In this document: positions 26,369 through 34,146 of the stretch, one piece after another | Numbering within the stretch: position 1 is the stretch's first letter | Layout: every line of letters begins with the position of its first letter | From: Paenibacillus amylolyticus | Lineage (GTDB): Bacteria; Bacillota; Bacilli; Paenibacillales; Paenibacillaceae | Direction: 5' to 3' | NCBI RefSeq assembly: GCF_003719335.1 | Contig: NZ_RIAS01000022.1 | Location: forward strand, 1 to 64,000 | DNA: 64,000 nt | Program-made: the position numbers and the translations under genes | Notes under the pieces: generated by a model | Told to the model about the DNA's origin: nothing | The model's input: the letters and a program-made list of their open reading frames with translations, nothing else | Databases searched by the model: none

Positions 26369-28876
26369 TTAACTTACGGTGCGAGGACGCTCCATCCGAT
26401 TAATACCAGGCACACGTAAGGTGGCCCACTCCGGGCGATAATGTTCAACTTTGCCAACTACGACAGTCATGTCATCCAAAATCTCTTGCTGCTGATAGCG
26501 GATAACACTCTCAAGCAAGCAATCTGCGAGTTCCTGCGGGTCATCTGTATGAATCTCCTGAATAAGTCGTTTCATCCACATCTCTTTATTAACCGCATAT
26601 CCTGGAGCATCATAGATGCCGTCTGTCATCATGATCAAGATATCACCCGGCTGTAACTGAAGAGTGACCAGATCCACTTCAATATCTTTAATGATACCAA
26701 TTGGCAAATTGCTCGCTGAAACTTGAATAACCTCCTGTCCACGTTTGATAAAGCTTGGTGTTGAACCAATTTTCATAAACGTTGTCTCTGCCGTATATTC
26801 ATCGATCAGTGCCATATCAACTGTGGCATACATCTCCTCTGGAGAACGTAGCATCAGCACAGAATTTACAGATTTAATTGCTAATTTCTCGTCCATTCCC
26901 GATTGAAGCAGTTGCTCCAAAATATTTAATGCAGCACTGCTCTCCATGCGAGCCCTTTCCCCGTTGCCCATTCCGTCACTAAGTGCCACTGCAAACGTAC
27001 CATTGCCGAGTTCCACAGTACTGAAGCTATCTCCTGACATCACATCGCCTCCTTTGGCGGCGGCTGCTACACCTGTTGTAATCTCGAATGTCTTCGCTGA
27101 ACCGAAGGTTACGGTCGCCAGCCCCTGACGAGGATCAGTCATGGTCTCATGCAACACAGCAATATGCTCGTCCAGCACGTTAGAGATCAGCGGAGCGATC
27201 ATTTTACGGCATTCATCGAATCCTCTTGTATATGCATGTACAATCTCAATCTCCACATTGCCAGCTTCCAGATTAATAATCTCTATAGAATGAATAGATA
27301 GTCCCAATGACTCCAGTGCATCCCGAATTTGTTCTTCCTGCTGTACCATCTCCTCACTTTCACGTTGAATTTCTTTGGCCAGGTCCTCCATCACCTGTGA
27401 TACTCCCGACAATTGCTCAGCAACCAGCTGACGACTGTCCATAATTTGGCGTTTCCATTGCATGTTATGTTGATGCAGGCCATATTGGGCGCGCATCACT
27501 TCAAGTACCTCCTCCGGCTTGGCACACACCCGGTTCCATTCCACCGGAATTTGGTCCCCTGACATCTCCGGGTTTGCCTCAATGGAACTCATCACATCGG
27601 TCATGTAACTATACGTTTGAATAAACTTCGCATCCCAGCATTGCGCACGCTTGAAGCATCCTGCACAAGTACCCTCAGCAACTGCGTTCATGAAGTGATC
27701 CATCCCGCCTTCTTTATGTGCCGGCTCCCCCGTACCGGACATCTGATCGAAGCTGCGTGACAACTGACGGAATACCTGTGAGAAGCGCGTTACTCGCTCC
27801 GCCGTAATATCCCGAATACGTTTCGCATATTCATGCTGGGATTTGGTATGATCCTGTGTGCCGGGTACGTATTTCGAGATGGCTGTGAACATGCTTTTTG
27901 GTGTTAGCATAAACAGGACGATAGCTGCACACGTTTCCCACAAGGAATTCACCACGTCGCTTGGGCCGCCCAAATAAATCGATAGAATAGATGAACCCAG
28001 CAACATCCCTAGGGCAACCCCCATACGTTTCCCCTCACGAAGCATACCTGCCAACATCCCGGCAAAAGCAAGCAAACTCATCTGATACACGGCAGACATA
28101 TCGGCTAGGCTCAGAATTAACCCTGTAATCACTCCAACCGATGCACCGAGGGGGGCTCCGCCCACTAGCGCAAAGACGAGAATAAGATACCTGGAAAGCA
28201 TATGCTCCACCGAAAGGGACTGAATCGTCCACCCAACTGCCCCGGTCATCACGGAAGCCAGAAGAATGATCAGGCACAGGATTTCCTCGTTCTTTAGGCT
28301 GAACTTTTTTTTGCGATACGTAAAAATGGGAATGGCCTGAATGAACACCAGGGTTAATACGAAACTTAGCACGGAATCCATGGTGAGCATCATCATCGCA
28401 TACCAACTGAATGAAGGCCCAATCACAACGGCGAATAGTTTCACCATAAAAGTTGTCGTAAACACCATCGTTGGTGCATAAGATAATTCAGAACGATCGT
28501 AAGACTCGAGCCCTCGAAACAACAGATAAAAGATGGCAAGCTCAGAAGCCACAATCAGCGAAACCGGAAATGGTGCAAACAGACTCCCTGCGAGTAATGC
28601 CGCACCAACGGGTATGATATAATCCCTGCGCATAAAAGCAATAACTGCAAAGTATGCAATGGCAAAAGGAGATAATTCATTCAGGATCATCGCCTTTCCC
28701 AGTAAGAATCCCATAAATGTAAGTAGCAAAAGCCACTTACGAGATACCATAGCCTGGACAGCCTTGCGGGAACCCAGCCATTGTTTCAGACGTACCGACA
28801 GCTCCTCCCGAGCTGTAGCACCTCCTTTGCCTGTTTTCATCCCCGGAAATTGAATGACATTCCACTTCTCCATCAT
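26369..28876 (-). CDS. spoIIE: stage II sporulation protein E, PP2C-type serine phosphatase
   Basis: This protein of about 835 residues dephosphorylates SpoIIAA-P to release sigma-F in the forespore and binds FtsZ at the polar septum. The N-terminal third has about ten membrane segments, the middle is a charged coiled-coil region, and the C-terminal PP2C domain shows MSGDSFSTVELGNGTFAVAL, SDGMGNGERA and IMMTDGIYDA with the metal-binding aspartates. ATG at 28876 is chosen for the GGGGTG site 8 nt upstream; a GTG at 28918 has none. The promoter has the Spo0A-dependent architecture. The 147 bp after it contain no gene. Confidence 0.96.
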   Translation of the reverse strand: MMEKWNVIQFPGMKTGKGGATAREELSVRLKQWLGSRKAVQAMVSRKWLLLLTFMGFLLGKAMILNELSPFAIAYFAVIAFMRRDYIIPVGAALLAGSLFAPFPVSLIVASELAIFYLLFRGLESYDRSELSYAPTMVFTTTFMVKLFAVVIGPSFSWYAMMMLTMDSVLSFVLTLVFIQAIPIFTYRKKKFSLKNEEILCLIILLASVMTGAVGWTIQSLSVEHMLSRYLILVFALVGGAPLGASVGVITGLILSLADMSAVYQMSLLAFAGMLAGMLREGKRMGVALGMLLGSSILSIYLGGPSDVVNSLWETCAAIVLFMLTPKSMFTAISKYVPGTQDHTKSQHEYAKRIRDITAERVTRFSQVFRQLSRSFDQMSGTGEPAHKEGGMDHFMNAVAEGTCAGCFKRAQCWDAKFIQTYSYMTDVMSSIEANPEMSGDQIPVEWNRVCAKPEEVLEVMRAQYGLHQHNMQWKRQIMDSRQLVAEQLSGVSQVMEDLAKEIQRESEEMVQQEEQIRDALESLGLSIHSIEIINLEAGNVEIEIVHAYTRGFDECRKMIAPLISNVLDEHIAVLHETMTDPRQGLATVTFGSAKTFEITTGVAAAAKGGDVMSGDSFSTVELGNGTFAVALSDGMGNGERARMESSAALNILEQLLQSGMDEKLAIKSVNSVLMLRSPEEMYATVDMALIDEYTAETTFMKIGSTPSFIKRGQEVIQVSASNLPIGIIKDIEVDLVTLQLQPGDILIMMTDGIYDAPGYAVNKEMWMKRLIQEIHTDDPQELADCLLESVIRYQQQEILDDMTVVVGKVEHYRPEWATLRVPGINRMERPRTVS

Positions 28877-28932
28877 GCTCAAGGCACCCCATTCGATTAA
28901 TTTGATTTCTTGTTTCACTCTCGATGGTTCTG

Positions 28933-28965
28933 ATTATAAATAGAATAGAAGACGTAGTTTGTCAG
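28933..28965 (-). promoter_or_regulatory. spoIIE promoter with 21-bp spacing (Spo0A-dependent sigma-A type)
   Basis: The minus strand has a -35-like CTGACA (28960-28965) and a -10 TATAAT (28933-28938) separated by exactly 21 bp. B. subtilis spoIIE has this unusual spacing and depends on Spo0A binding over the -35 region. A 0A-box-like TGTCGTA (about 28992-28998) lies just upstream. Confidence 0.7.
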
Positions 28966-29313
28966 AATAGCTGGACGAGCTTCAAAAAGTTTACGACAAA
29001 AGAAACCGCTGTGGCGCGATGGTGTTTAACCCTCGGCCTTATTGTGCTTTCCAGCATTTTTGAGCAGTCGGTTGAACGGTGGCATGTCTGATTTTGAACG
29101 AGAAGTTAGAAGGTGTCGTCATGATCTGAGCAGAATAACTGGAGAATGCCACGGAAACATGTCGGTAAAAAATGGAAGGCGACAAATGTTCTTATTCTCC
29201 CCTGTATAATGCAAATCATGAAGAAATCGTGTCGCGTCATACCTGAAAATCCACTCTTCTCTAATGTTTCATCAAAATACGAAATGGTCATCAGATTATA
29301 AAAAAAGAAGCAC

Positions 29314-29346
29314 AAAAAAACCGTTAGCCAATAGGCTAACGGTTTT
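29314..29346. terminator. terminator of the S1-domain gene
   Basis: AAACCGTTAGCC-aata-GGCTAACGGTTT is a perfect stem with a T-run on both strands; the minus reading is the one needed here. Confidence 0.9.
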
Positions 29347-29376
29347 ACTTATATATTCATATCAGGTTGAAACAGA

Positions 29377-29901
29377 TTAAACACGCTTGGCGCCACGGCC
29401 ACCGCGTTTGCCCTCTGTATTCTTCTTAAGCGAAGATATCCGTTCTTCGCTATCTTTCAGGAAGCGTGACATTTTATCCTCAAATGAAGGTTTGCCTGCT
29501 GCGGGCTTGAAAGAACGGCCTCCACGGTCACGGTTAAATCCACCGCCACCACCACGACCTTGGCCACCACTTGGGCCGCCGCCGCTGAATCGTTCGCGAT
29601 CTCCTCCACTGCGTTCCGGTCTAGGAGCTCTCGGGGGTCTGGATTGAGTTTGTTGCTCTACCGGTTTGTCAACAGCCTGTTTAATGGAAAGTCCGATCTT
29701 GCCGTCTTTGTCAACGTTAATAACCTTTACTGTGACTTGGTCATTCAGCTTCAGGTGGTCGTTGACATCTTTGACGTAATTGTCGGCGATTTCCGAGATG
29801 TGAACGAGACCCGTGACACCTCCTGACAGATCCACAAATGCTCCAAAATGCGTGATTCCTGTCACCTTGCCCTCTAACTTGGTGCCCACTTCAATTGCCA
29901 T
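29377..29901 (-). CDS. S1 domain RNA-binding protein with RG-rich tail (YabR-like)
   Basis: This 174-residue protein has one N-terminal S1 domain (residues 1-72; GTKLEGKVTGITHFGAFVDL then VHISEIADNYVKDV). A disordered tail rich in Arg, Gly and Pro follows (about 85-140), and a lysine-rich C terminus. It should bind RNA or ribosomes; B. subtilis YabR occupies the same place between divIC and spoIIE. The start at 29901 has AAGGGAGG upstream; the open frame continues to 29934 without a site. The glycine-rich tail is longer than I would expect. Confidence 0.9.
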   Translation of the reverse strand: MAIEVGTKLEGKVTGITHFGAFVDLSGGVTGLVHISEIADNYVKDVNDHLKLNDQVTVKVINVDKDGKIGLSIKQAVDKPVEQQTQSRPPRAPRPERSGGDRERFSGGGPSGGQGRGGGGGFNRDRGGRSFKPAAGKPSFEDKMSRFLKDSEERISSLKKNTEGKRGGRGAKRV

Positions 29902-30098
29902 AGAATAAAATGATCCTCCCTTAAAAATATACAACCCGATTTTTGAATGCCAAAATCATGCTGTGCTACTTGTAATTATACCTTATGCCATAAACCAAGG
30001 TCAACTGAGCACTAGCTCATTATAGAGCCTATTTTTTCCGGTTTACGCTTATAAGACTCATGGAAAACAAACCATGCTCAGCAAAAGTCTGAATTCCA

Positions 30099-30434
30099 TT
30101 AGTTTCCTGACTCCTCAACCTGAATTGGTGTTTCTTCAGGGAGGTAGTATCCTTTTTTTCGTGCCAGCTGTCCTATGTATTCAGGGTCCTTCAACCGACT
30201 GACCTCATACTTCAGCTGTTCCAGCTGTTTCTGCGTATCCTGCTGCGAAGTTTGCTGTGTGGCCAAGTAAGCACTCTTGTCCGAAATTTGCGCATTCTGT
30301 ACAAGAAACGTATACCCTGCCCAAATTGCAAACACAGCTACAAATGTTAGCCACAGCATCAGACGTCTTCGTGCACCAGCAGATTTCCCCTGGTTAGCTG
30401 GGCTCTTCTTACTACCCACAGGTGTTCTACTCAT
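30099..30434 (-). CDS. divIC: cell division protein DivIC (FtsB-like septum initiator)
   Basis: This 111-residue bitopic protein has a short basic cytosolic start, one membrane helix (about residues 26-46) and an extracellular coiled coil (about 50-85) ending in the KDPEYIGQLARKKGYYLPEE region typical of the family. It joins FtsL and DivIB in the divisome. The ATG at 30434 lies inside the yabQ stop region (8-bp overlap) with AAGGAGG 11 nt upstream. Order yabP-yabQ-divIC is as in B. subtilis. Confidence 0.93.
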   Translation of the reverse strand: MSRTPVGSKKSPANQGKSAGARRRLMLWLTFVAVFAIWAGYTFLVQNAQISDKSAYLATQQTSQQDTQKQLEQLKYEVSRLKDPEYIGQLARKKGYYLPEETPIQVEESGN

Positions 30435-31020
30435 TCCCCGGACGACCTCCTTGAAACCAGCGTTTCCATATCGCTGCAATTCTTGTACCCGCTTGGATCA
30501 TCCACCCAGGCGTTACCCAATATCTCAGGAGCGGCCTAAACATCCAGCGGAACAACTTGCCGAAAGGGATTAAACATTGCAACACCAGCTTGCCCAGGAA
30601 TAGAAGGATCGCGATGACGAAACCAAATAATACGCGAAACAATCTGTATACTCCCTTCGCTGGCACAACAATCAGGATGTTAAGGATATGTCCACACCAC
30701 TGAATCAGTGTTCTCGCGAGTTTAATTAACATTACCACAAAATGCTGGGTTGTAACACTTAAAAGCCAAAAATAGAAGCAAACTCCGATAATCAGCCCTA
30801 AAAAGACATAAAACCGCAACTGTCCGTGGTTTCCGGCATACAACATCCGGAAAACGAACAGTGCGGAAGCGACCCAATACAACAGGTCCAACGTATGGAT
30901 GCTCCATCTCGGAAATCGCAGCTGTCCTGACAGTACCCGGTAACTGTCATAAGCCACACCCATCACAACTCCCGACAGCAGCATCCAAGTCAGTGTGATC
31001 CACTGCGCATCCAGAATCAT
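30427..31020 (-). CDS. yabQ: spore cortex biosynthesis protein YabQ
   Basis: This 197-residue membrane protein has about four to five hydrophobic segments. The N-terminal LMLLSGVVMGVAYDSYRVLS type segment (around residues 12-30) is the family hallmark. In B. subtilis YabQ is made under sigma-E and is needed for spore cortex formation in the outer forespore membrane. Its ATG overlaps the yabP stop (ATGA), and it overlaps divIC at its 3' end, so the three genes are coupled. Confidence 0.92.
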   Translation of the reverse strand: MILDAQWITLTWMLLSGVVMGVAYDSYRVLSGQLRFPRWSIHTLDLLYWVASALFVFRMLYAGNHGQLRFYVFLGLIIGVCFYFWLLSVTTQHFVVMLIKLARTLIQWCGHILNILIVVPAKGVYRLFRVLFGFVIAILLFLGKLVLQCLIPFGKLFRWMFRPLLRYWVTPGWMIQAGTRIAAIWKRWFQGGRPGNE

Positions 31021-31301
31021 CGGAACATCTTGCCAAACAGGCCTTTACTATTTTTGGACTGGGAACCGGGATCAAGATACTGAAGCGAGCTAACCGTACC
31101 CTCAATAGATAAAAGACCTTCCTCCAGGCTCAGGTTTTTGATATGTAAATTGTGCCCCCGGATCGTCAGATGCCCAAGTTCGGTCTGAAGCAAGAATTCC
31201 TCACTATCAAAGCTCTCCACATTCGAAACCCCTGTTAAATCCAGCAGTTTCCGATTTTGCATGTTTAGATAGTGTTGTTTAGCTTTTCCGTGCTCAACCA
31301 T
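31017..31301 (-). CDS. yabP: sporulation protein YabP
   Basis: This 94-residue protein is of the YabP/YqfC family. It is all-beta and contains NRKLLDLTGVSNVESFDSEE near residue 16 and the GHLTIRGHNLHIKNLSLEEG segment. It is needed for cortex assembly in B. subtilis. GGAGGGG lies 8 nt from the ATG. A strong terminator separates it from hup-rqcP upstream, so yabP should start its own, probably sporulation-specific, transcript; I could not identify a convincing sigma-E promoter. Confidence 0.93.
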   Translation of the reverse strand: MVEHGKAKQHYLNMQNRKLLDLTGVSNVESFDSEEFLLQTELGHLTIRGHNLHIKNLSLEEGLLSIEGTVSSLQYLDPGSQSKNSKGLFGKMFR

Positions 31302-31401
31302 GGCATGTACCCCTCCTTCTTTAGTACCTAGCTTATGGATGAGAAACCGAGATTAGAACTATCTTCTAACCGATCCTTCTTATTGCATTCAGGGTGTAAC
31401 A

Positions 31402-31435
31402 TAAAAAAACGCCCTCCCGTTACCGGGAGGGCGTT
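31402..31435 (-). terminator. strong terminator of hup-rqcP
   Basis: AACGCCCTCCCG-gtaa-CGGGAGGGCGTT followed by seven T on the minus strand, ahead of yabP. Confidence 0.95.
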
Positions 31436-31482
31436 ACATTCAAGTAATATGAGCTAAAATTCAAATATTGTCAGGAGTCCTG

Positions 31483-31761
31483 TTACCAGTCCATCCCGTT
31501 ATCCTTGGCAATCGGCTCTTCCTTAACCAAGGTATAGAGGCTGCTCGCCTCATCCTTCTTGGTACTCTCAGCAAGACGCTCCACCTTCACAGTGACTAGC
31601 TTCTGACCAAACTGAACCGTCAGCTCATCGCCTACCTTTACAGCAGCGCTGGGCTTAGCTTCCCGTCCATTCACCAGAACACGCCCCTGCTCAGAAACGT
31701 CCTTGGCTACGGTGCGGCGTTTGATCAGCCGAGATACCTTCAGGAATTTATCAAGACGCAT
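31483..31761 (-). CDS. rqcP: S4-domain ribosome quality control protein RqcP (YabO)
   Basis: This 92-residue S4 RNA-binding protein begins MRLDKFLKVSRLIKRRTVAK, followed by GRVLVNGREAKPSAAVKVGD. In B. subtilis RqcP works with RqcH on 50S subunits in C-terminal alanine tailing of stalled chains. The ATG overlaps the hup stop codon (TAATG), showing translational coupling. It is about six residues longer than B. subtilis RqcP, with an acidic tail. Confidence 0.94.
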   Translation of the reverse strand: MRLDKFLKVSRLIKRRTVAKDVSEQGRVLVNGREAKPSAAVKVGDELTVQFGQKLVTVKVERLAESTKKDEASSLYTLVKEEPIAKDNGMDW

Positions 31762-32033
31762 TATTTTACAGCTTCTTTAAGTTTGTTACCTGCTTTGAAT
31801 GCAGGAACAGTGGACTCGGGAATCACAATCTCATTCCCTGTTTGTGGGTTACGTCCCGTACGACCAGAACGTTTGCGGGTCTCAAAAGTGCCAAAGCCGA
31901 TCAATTGTACTTTGTCTCCGCTGGCAAGTGCATCTGTAATTTCTCCTAAAAAGCCGTTCAATACGGACTCGACATCTTTCTTTGTCAAACCGCTTTTGTT
32001 TGAAATGTTGTTGATCAGGTCTGTTTTGTTCAT
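31761..32033 (-). CDS. hup: nucleoid-associated HU protein (HBsu)
   Basis: This 90-residue DNA-bending protein starts MNKTDLINNISNKSGLTKKD. It carries the beta-arm region with GFGTFETRKRSGRTGRNPQT and ends with the usual IPESTVPAFKAGNKLKEAV. It should be abundant and coat the nucleoid. GGGAGG lies upstream of the ATG. It is co-transcribed with rqcP. Confidence 0.98.
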   Translation of the reverse strand: MNKTDLINNISNKSGLTKKDVESVLNGFLGEITDALASGDKVQLIGFGTFETRKRSGRTGRNPQTGNEIVIPESTVPAFKAGNKLKEAVK

Positions 32034-32337
32034 GTTAAAAGCCTCCCAAATTAAAAAAAAAGTATCTGCGAGCCTTGGCCGTTTTTAAGATAACCAAGTC
32101 GATTCTCGCACGGTTACTACACATGTATTCTGGCTTTCATGCTGAATTCCTGCCTTACCAACGACTTTTTTTAGCTTTTGCCGTTGCATGACAGAGAATC
32201 GTCTAAGTCCAGTACCCGAAATGATGTCTCTTCAAACACCAGACTCAATATAATGTTGAACACATGTTCGTATCATCATAACACACTGTCCAGCCTGATG
32301 GAATAAGGTGTTTGGGTATTTTTTTATCTTGTTAAAA
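32034..32337. other. 304-bp gap between mazG and hup
   Basis: The region should carry the hup promoter and leader on the minus strand. I see AT-rich patches but no promoter good enough to call, a weak AACAC/GTGTT hairpin near 32287-32320 followed by T-rich sequence that may terminate mazG, and no open frame with a ribosome binding site. Confidence 0.4.
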
Positions 32338-33831
32338 TCAGAGTCCGGCCTTCTTTGCCATCTGCCAAAATTGCTCCATCTCGTCTACTGTACTGTCCGC
32401 AGGTGTTTTGCCCTGTTCACGCAACCGATCCTCGATATACTGGAACCTGGCAACAAACTTGCGGTTCGTGGCGGCAAGAGCCTCTTCCGGATCTGTATCA
32501 ATAAAGCGTGCCACATTCGCCGTGGCAAATAAAACGTCACCGAGCTCAAGCTTGCGTGCTTCTGCATCATGCCCTTGATGCACCGCTTCTCTGAGTTCAG
32601 CCAGTTCTTCTTCGATCTTGGCAAAAACGCCCTCCACATCATCCCAGTCGAAGCCAACTTTGGCTGCTTTCTTCTGAAGCTTATATCCTTTCATAAGGGC
32701 AGGCAGATCAGGCGGTATACCGTCCAGTACGGAACTATTTTGTACATCTTGGCCTTTACGTTTTTTCTCCTCTGCTTTCATCTGTTCCCAGTTTTGCAGG
32801 GCTTCATTCGCGTCTTCCGCTTGATTATCGCCAAATACGTGCGGATGACGGAAAATCAACTTGTCATTCAGTCCTTCTATAACGTCGTATACGTTGAATG
32901 TGCCGACCTCTTCCTCCATCTGAGAATGCAGCATAATTTGCAACAGCAGATCACCCAGTTCTTCTTTCATATGATCCGGGTCATCCTCATCAATGGTTTC
33001 AATCACTTCGTATGTCTCTTCAATCAGGTTTTTACGAATCGACTGATGTGTTTGTTCCTGATCCCATGGGCATCCACCCGGACTGCGAAGAATGTTTACA
33101 ATCTCATGCAATCGCGCGAAAGAACGGCGGCGTAGTGCATCATCTGTATTTTTCGGCACATAGATCAGCGACAGGTTACCATAACCGGGGGTGCGATCCA
33201 ACTCATGCAGTGGTACTTTTTGGATGACTTCCTGACCCTGTACGCCAAGTGCGTGACCCACAAACACTGGATAATCATCCGGGTATACCTCCATTAGACA
33301 TAGCTTCACATCAGATGCAGTAAAACCGTCGTAGACTTGTCCAATCAACGTATGTAGCTGAGGTTGTATCAGTTCGGGACTCAGGCTGCTAGCATCGAGC
33401 AGTTGAAAGCCTTCAATAGGATCAAATCCAAGCCGAATAAAGGCTTCATCCAGGAAACTCTCTCCGCCCATAATACGTAACGAAATACCCTGCTGCGGAC
33501 AACGTTCTTTCAAAAATCGTACACTGGCTTCGGCTACCATTGGATGGCCTGGTACAGCATAGACAATCTCGGTGCCTGCATCGCCGCTACGAGCCGCGTC
33601 GATTAATTGGTTCGCAATCTCATCGTAAACCTCCGGGAAGGAAGATTTGGACTCATAGATGGCATCAAACGATGTCATCTCTAGCCCTTCCTGCTGTAAA
33701 TCATTCAACACTGGATGATCCAGTGTGCGTACATACAGCGTAGCTGCATGTTTCATTTTTTTAATAATACCTAACGTCAGTTGGTCTGCATCTCCAGATC
33801 CTAGACCTACCACTGTTAAAGCTGCACTCAT
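32338..33831 (-). CDS. mazG: fused tetrapyrrole methylase-like/MazG nucleoside triphosphate pyrophosphohydrolase (YabN)
   Basis: This 497-residue two-part protein has an N-terminal domain (residues 1-225) resembling SAM-dependent tetrapyrrole methylases (VVGLGSGDADQLTLG; AVPGHPMVAEASVR). The C-terminal MazG domain (about 245-495) has two EExxE...ExxD sets (NLIEETYEVIETIDEDDPDH with EELGDLLLQ, and EELAELREAVHQGHDAEARK with LELGD). MazG hydrolyses NTPs and dNTPs, cleaning damaged nucleotides. The N-terminal activity is unknown. GGAGGT precedes the ATG. Confidence 0.95.
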   Translation of the reverse strand: MSAALTVVGLGSGDADQLTLGIIKKMKHAATLYVRTLDHPVLNDLQQEGLEMTSFDAIYESKSSFPEVYDEIANQLIDAARSGDAGTEIVYAVPGHPMVAEASVRFLKERCPQQGISLRIMGGESFLDEAFIRLGFDPIEGFQLLDASSLSPELIQPQLHTLIGQVYDGFTASDVKLCLMEVYPDDYPVFVGHALGVQGQEVIQKVPLHELDRTPGYGNLSLIYVPKNTDDALRRRSFARLHEIVNILRSPGGCPWDQEQTHQSIRKNLIEETYEVIETIDEDDPDHMKEELGDLLLQIMLHSQMEEEVGTFNVYDVIEGLNDKLIFRHPHVFGDNQAEDANEALQNWEQMKAEEKKRKGQDVQNSSVLDGIPPDLPALMKGYKLQKKAAKVGFDWDDVEGVFAKIEEELAELREAVHQGHDAEARKLELGDVLFATANVARFIDTDPEEALAATNRKFVARFQYIEDRLREQGKTPADSTVDEMEQFWQMAKKAGL

Positions 33832-34146
33832 TGCGCTTAAACCTCCATCCGAACCATCCTGTCCTTTGCGGGCTACTTATAGAACATATGGCATATCAGC
33901 GCCCATAAGCCTCTCTCTTCTCAAATGAACAGGATGGCGCTCAATAATTAAACGTATTATACCAGAATCTGTCGATATCCTATAATTGCATCTGCAATGA
34001 CATCTGCGTGTTTCTTACTGTTCGTATTTTTTGGCGCTCCATTCACTTATGCGGACGATAATAATGCGCTACGGAATTGCTCACAGGCAGAGCGATAGCA
34101 TAAGAGGTGTAGCGTGCAGCTAAACACCATAGTAGCTATGATTTGG
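33832..34146. other. 315-bp gap between the flippase gene and mazG
   Basis: On the minus strand an extended -10-like TGGTATAAT sits near 33955-33965 with a poor -35; it may drive mazG. A TGTCGAT, one mismatch from a 0A box, lies near it on the opposite strand. No gene or strong hairpin was seen. Confidence 0.35.

Larger units (their letters stand above)
28919..29376. other. 458-bp spoIIE upstream region without genes
   Basis: The region contains the spoIIE promoter and 0A-like sites on the left and the terminator of the S1-domain gene on the right. In B. subtilis tRNA genes lie here; I searched for cloverleaf-like sequence and saw none. The longest frame (29106-29315, minus) has no ribosome binding site or recognisable content. 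Confidence 0.5.

Noticed and set aside
28919..29376. Possible tRNA genes between spoIIE and the S1-domain gene, as in B. subtilis
   Set aside because: No sequence with tRNA-like arms or a T-loop motif was found on either strand.
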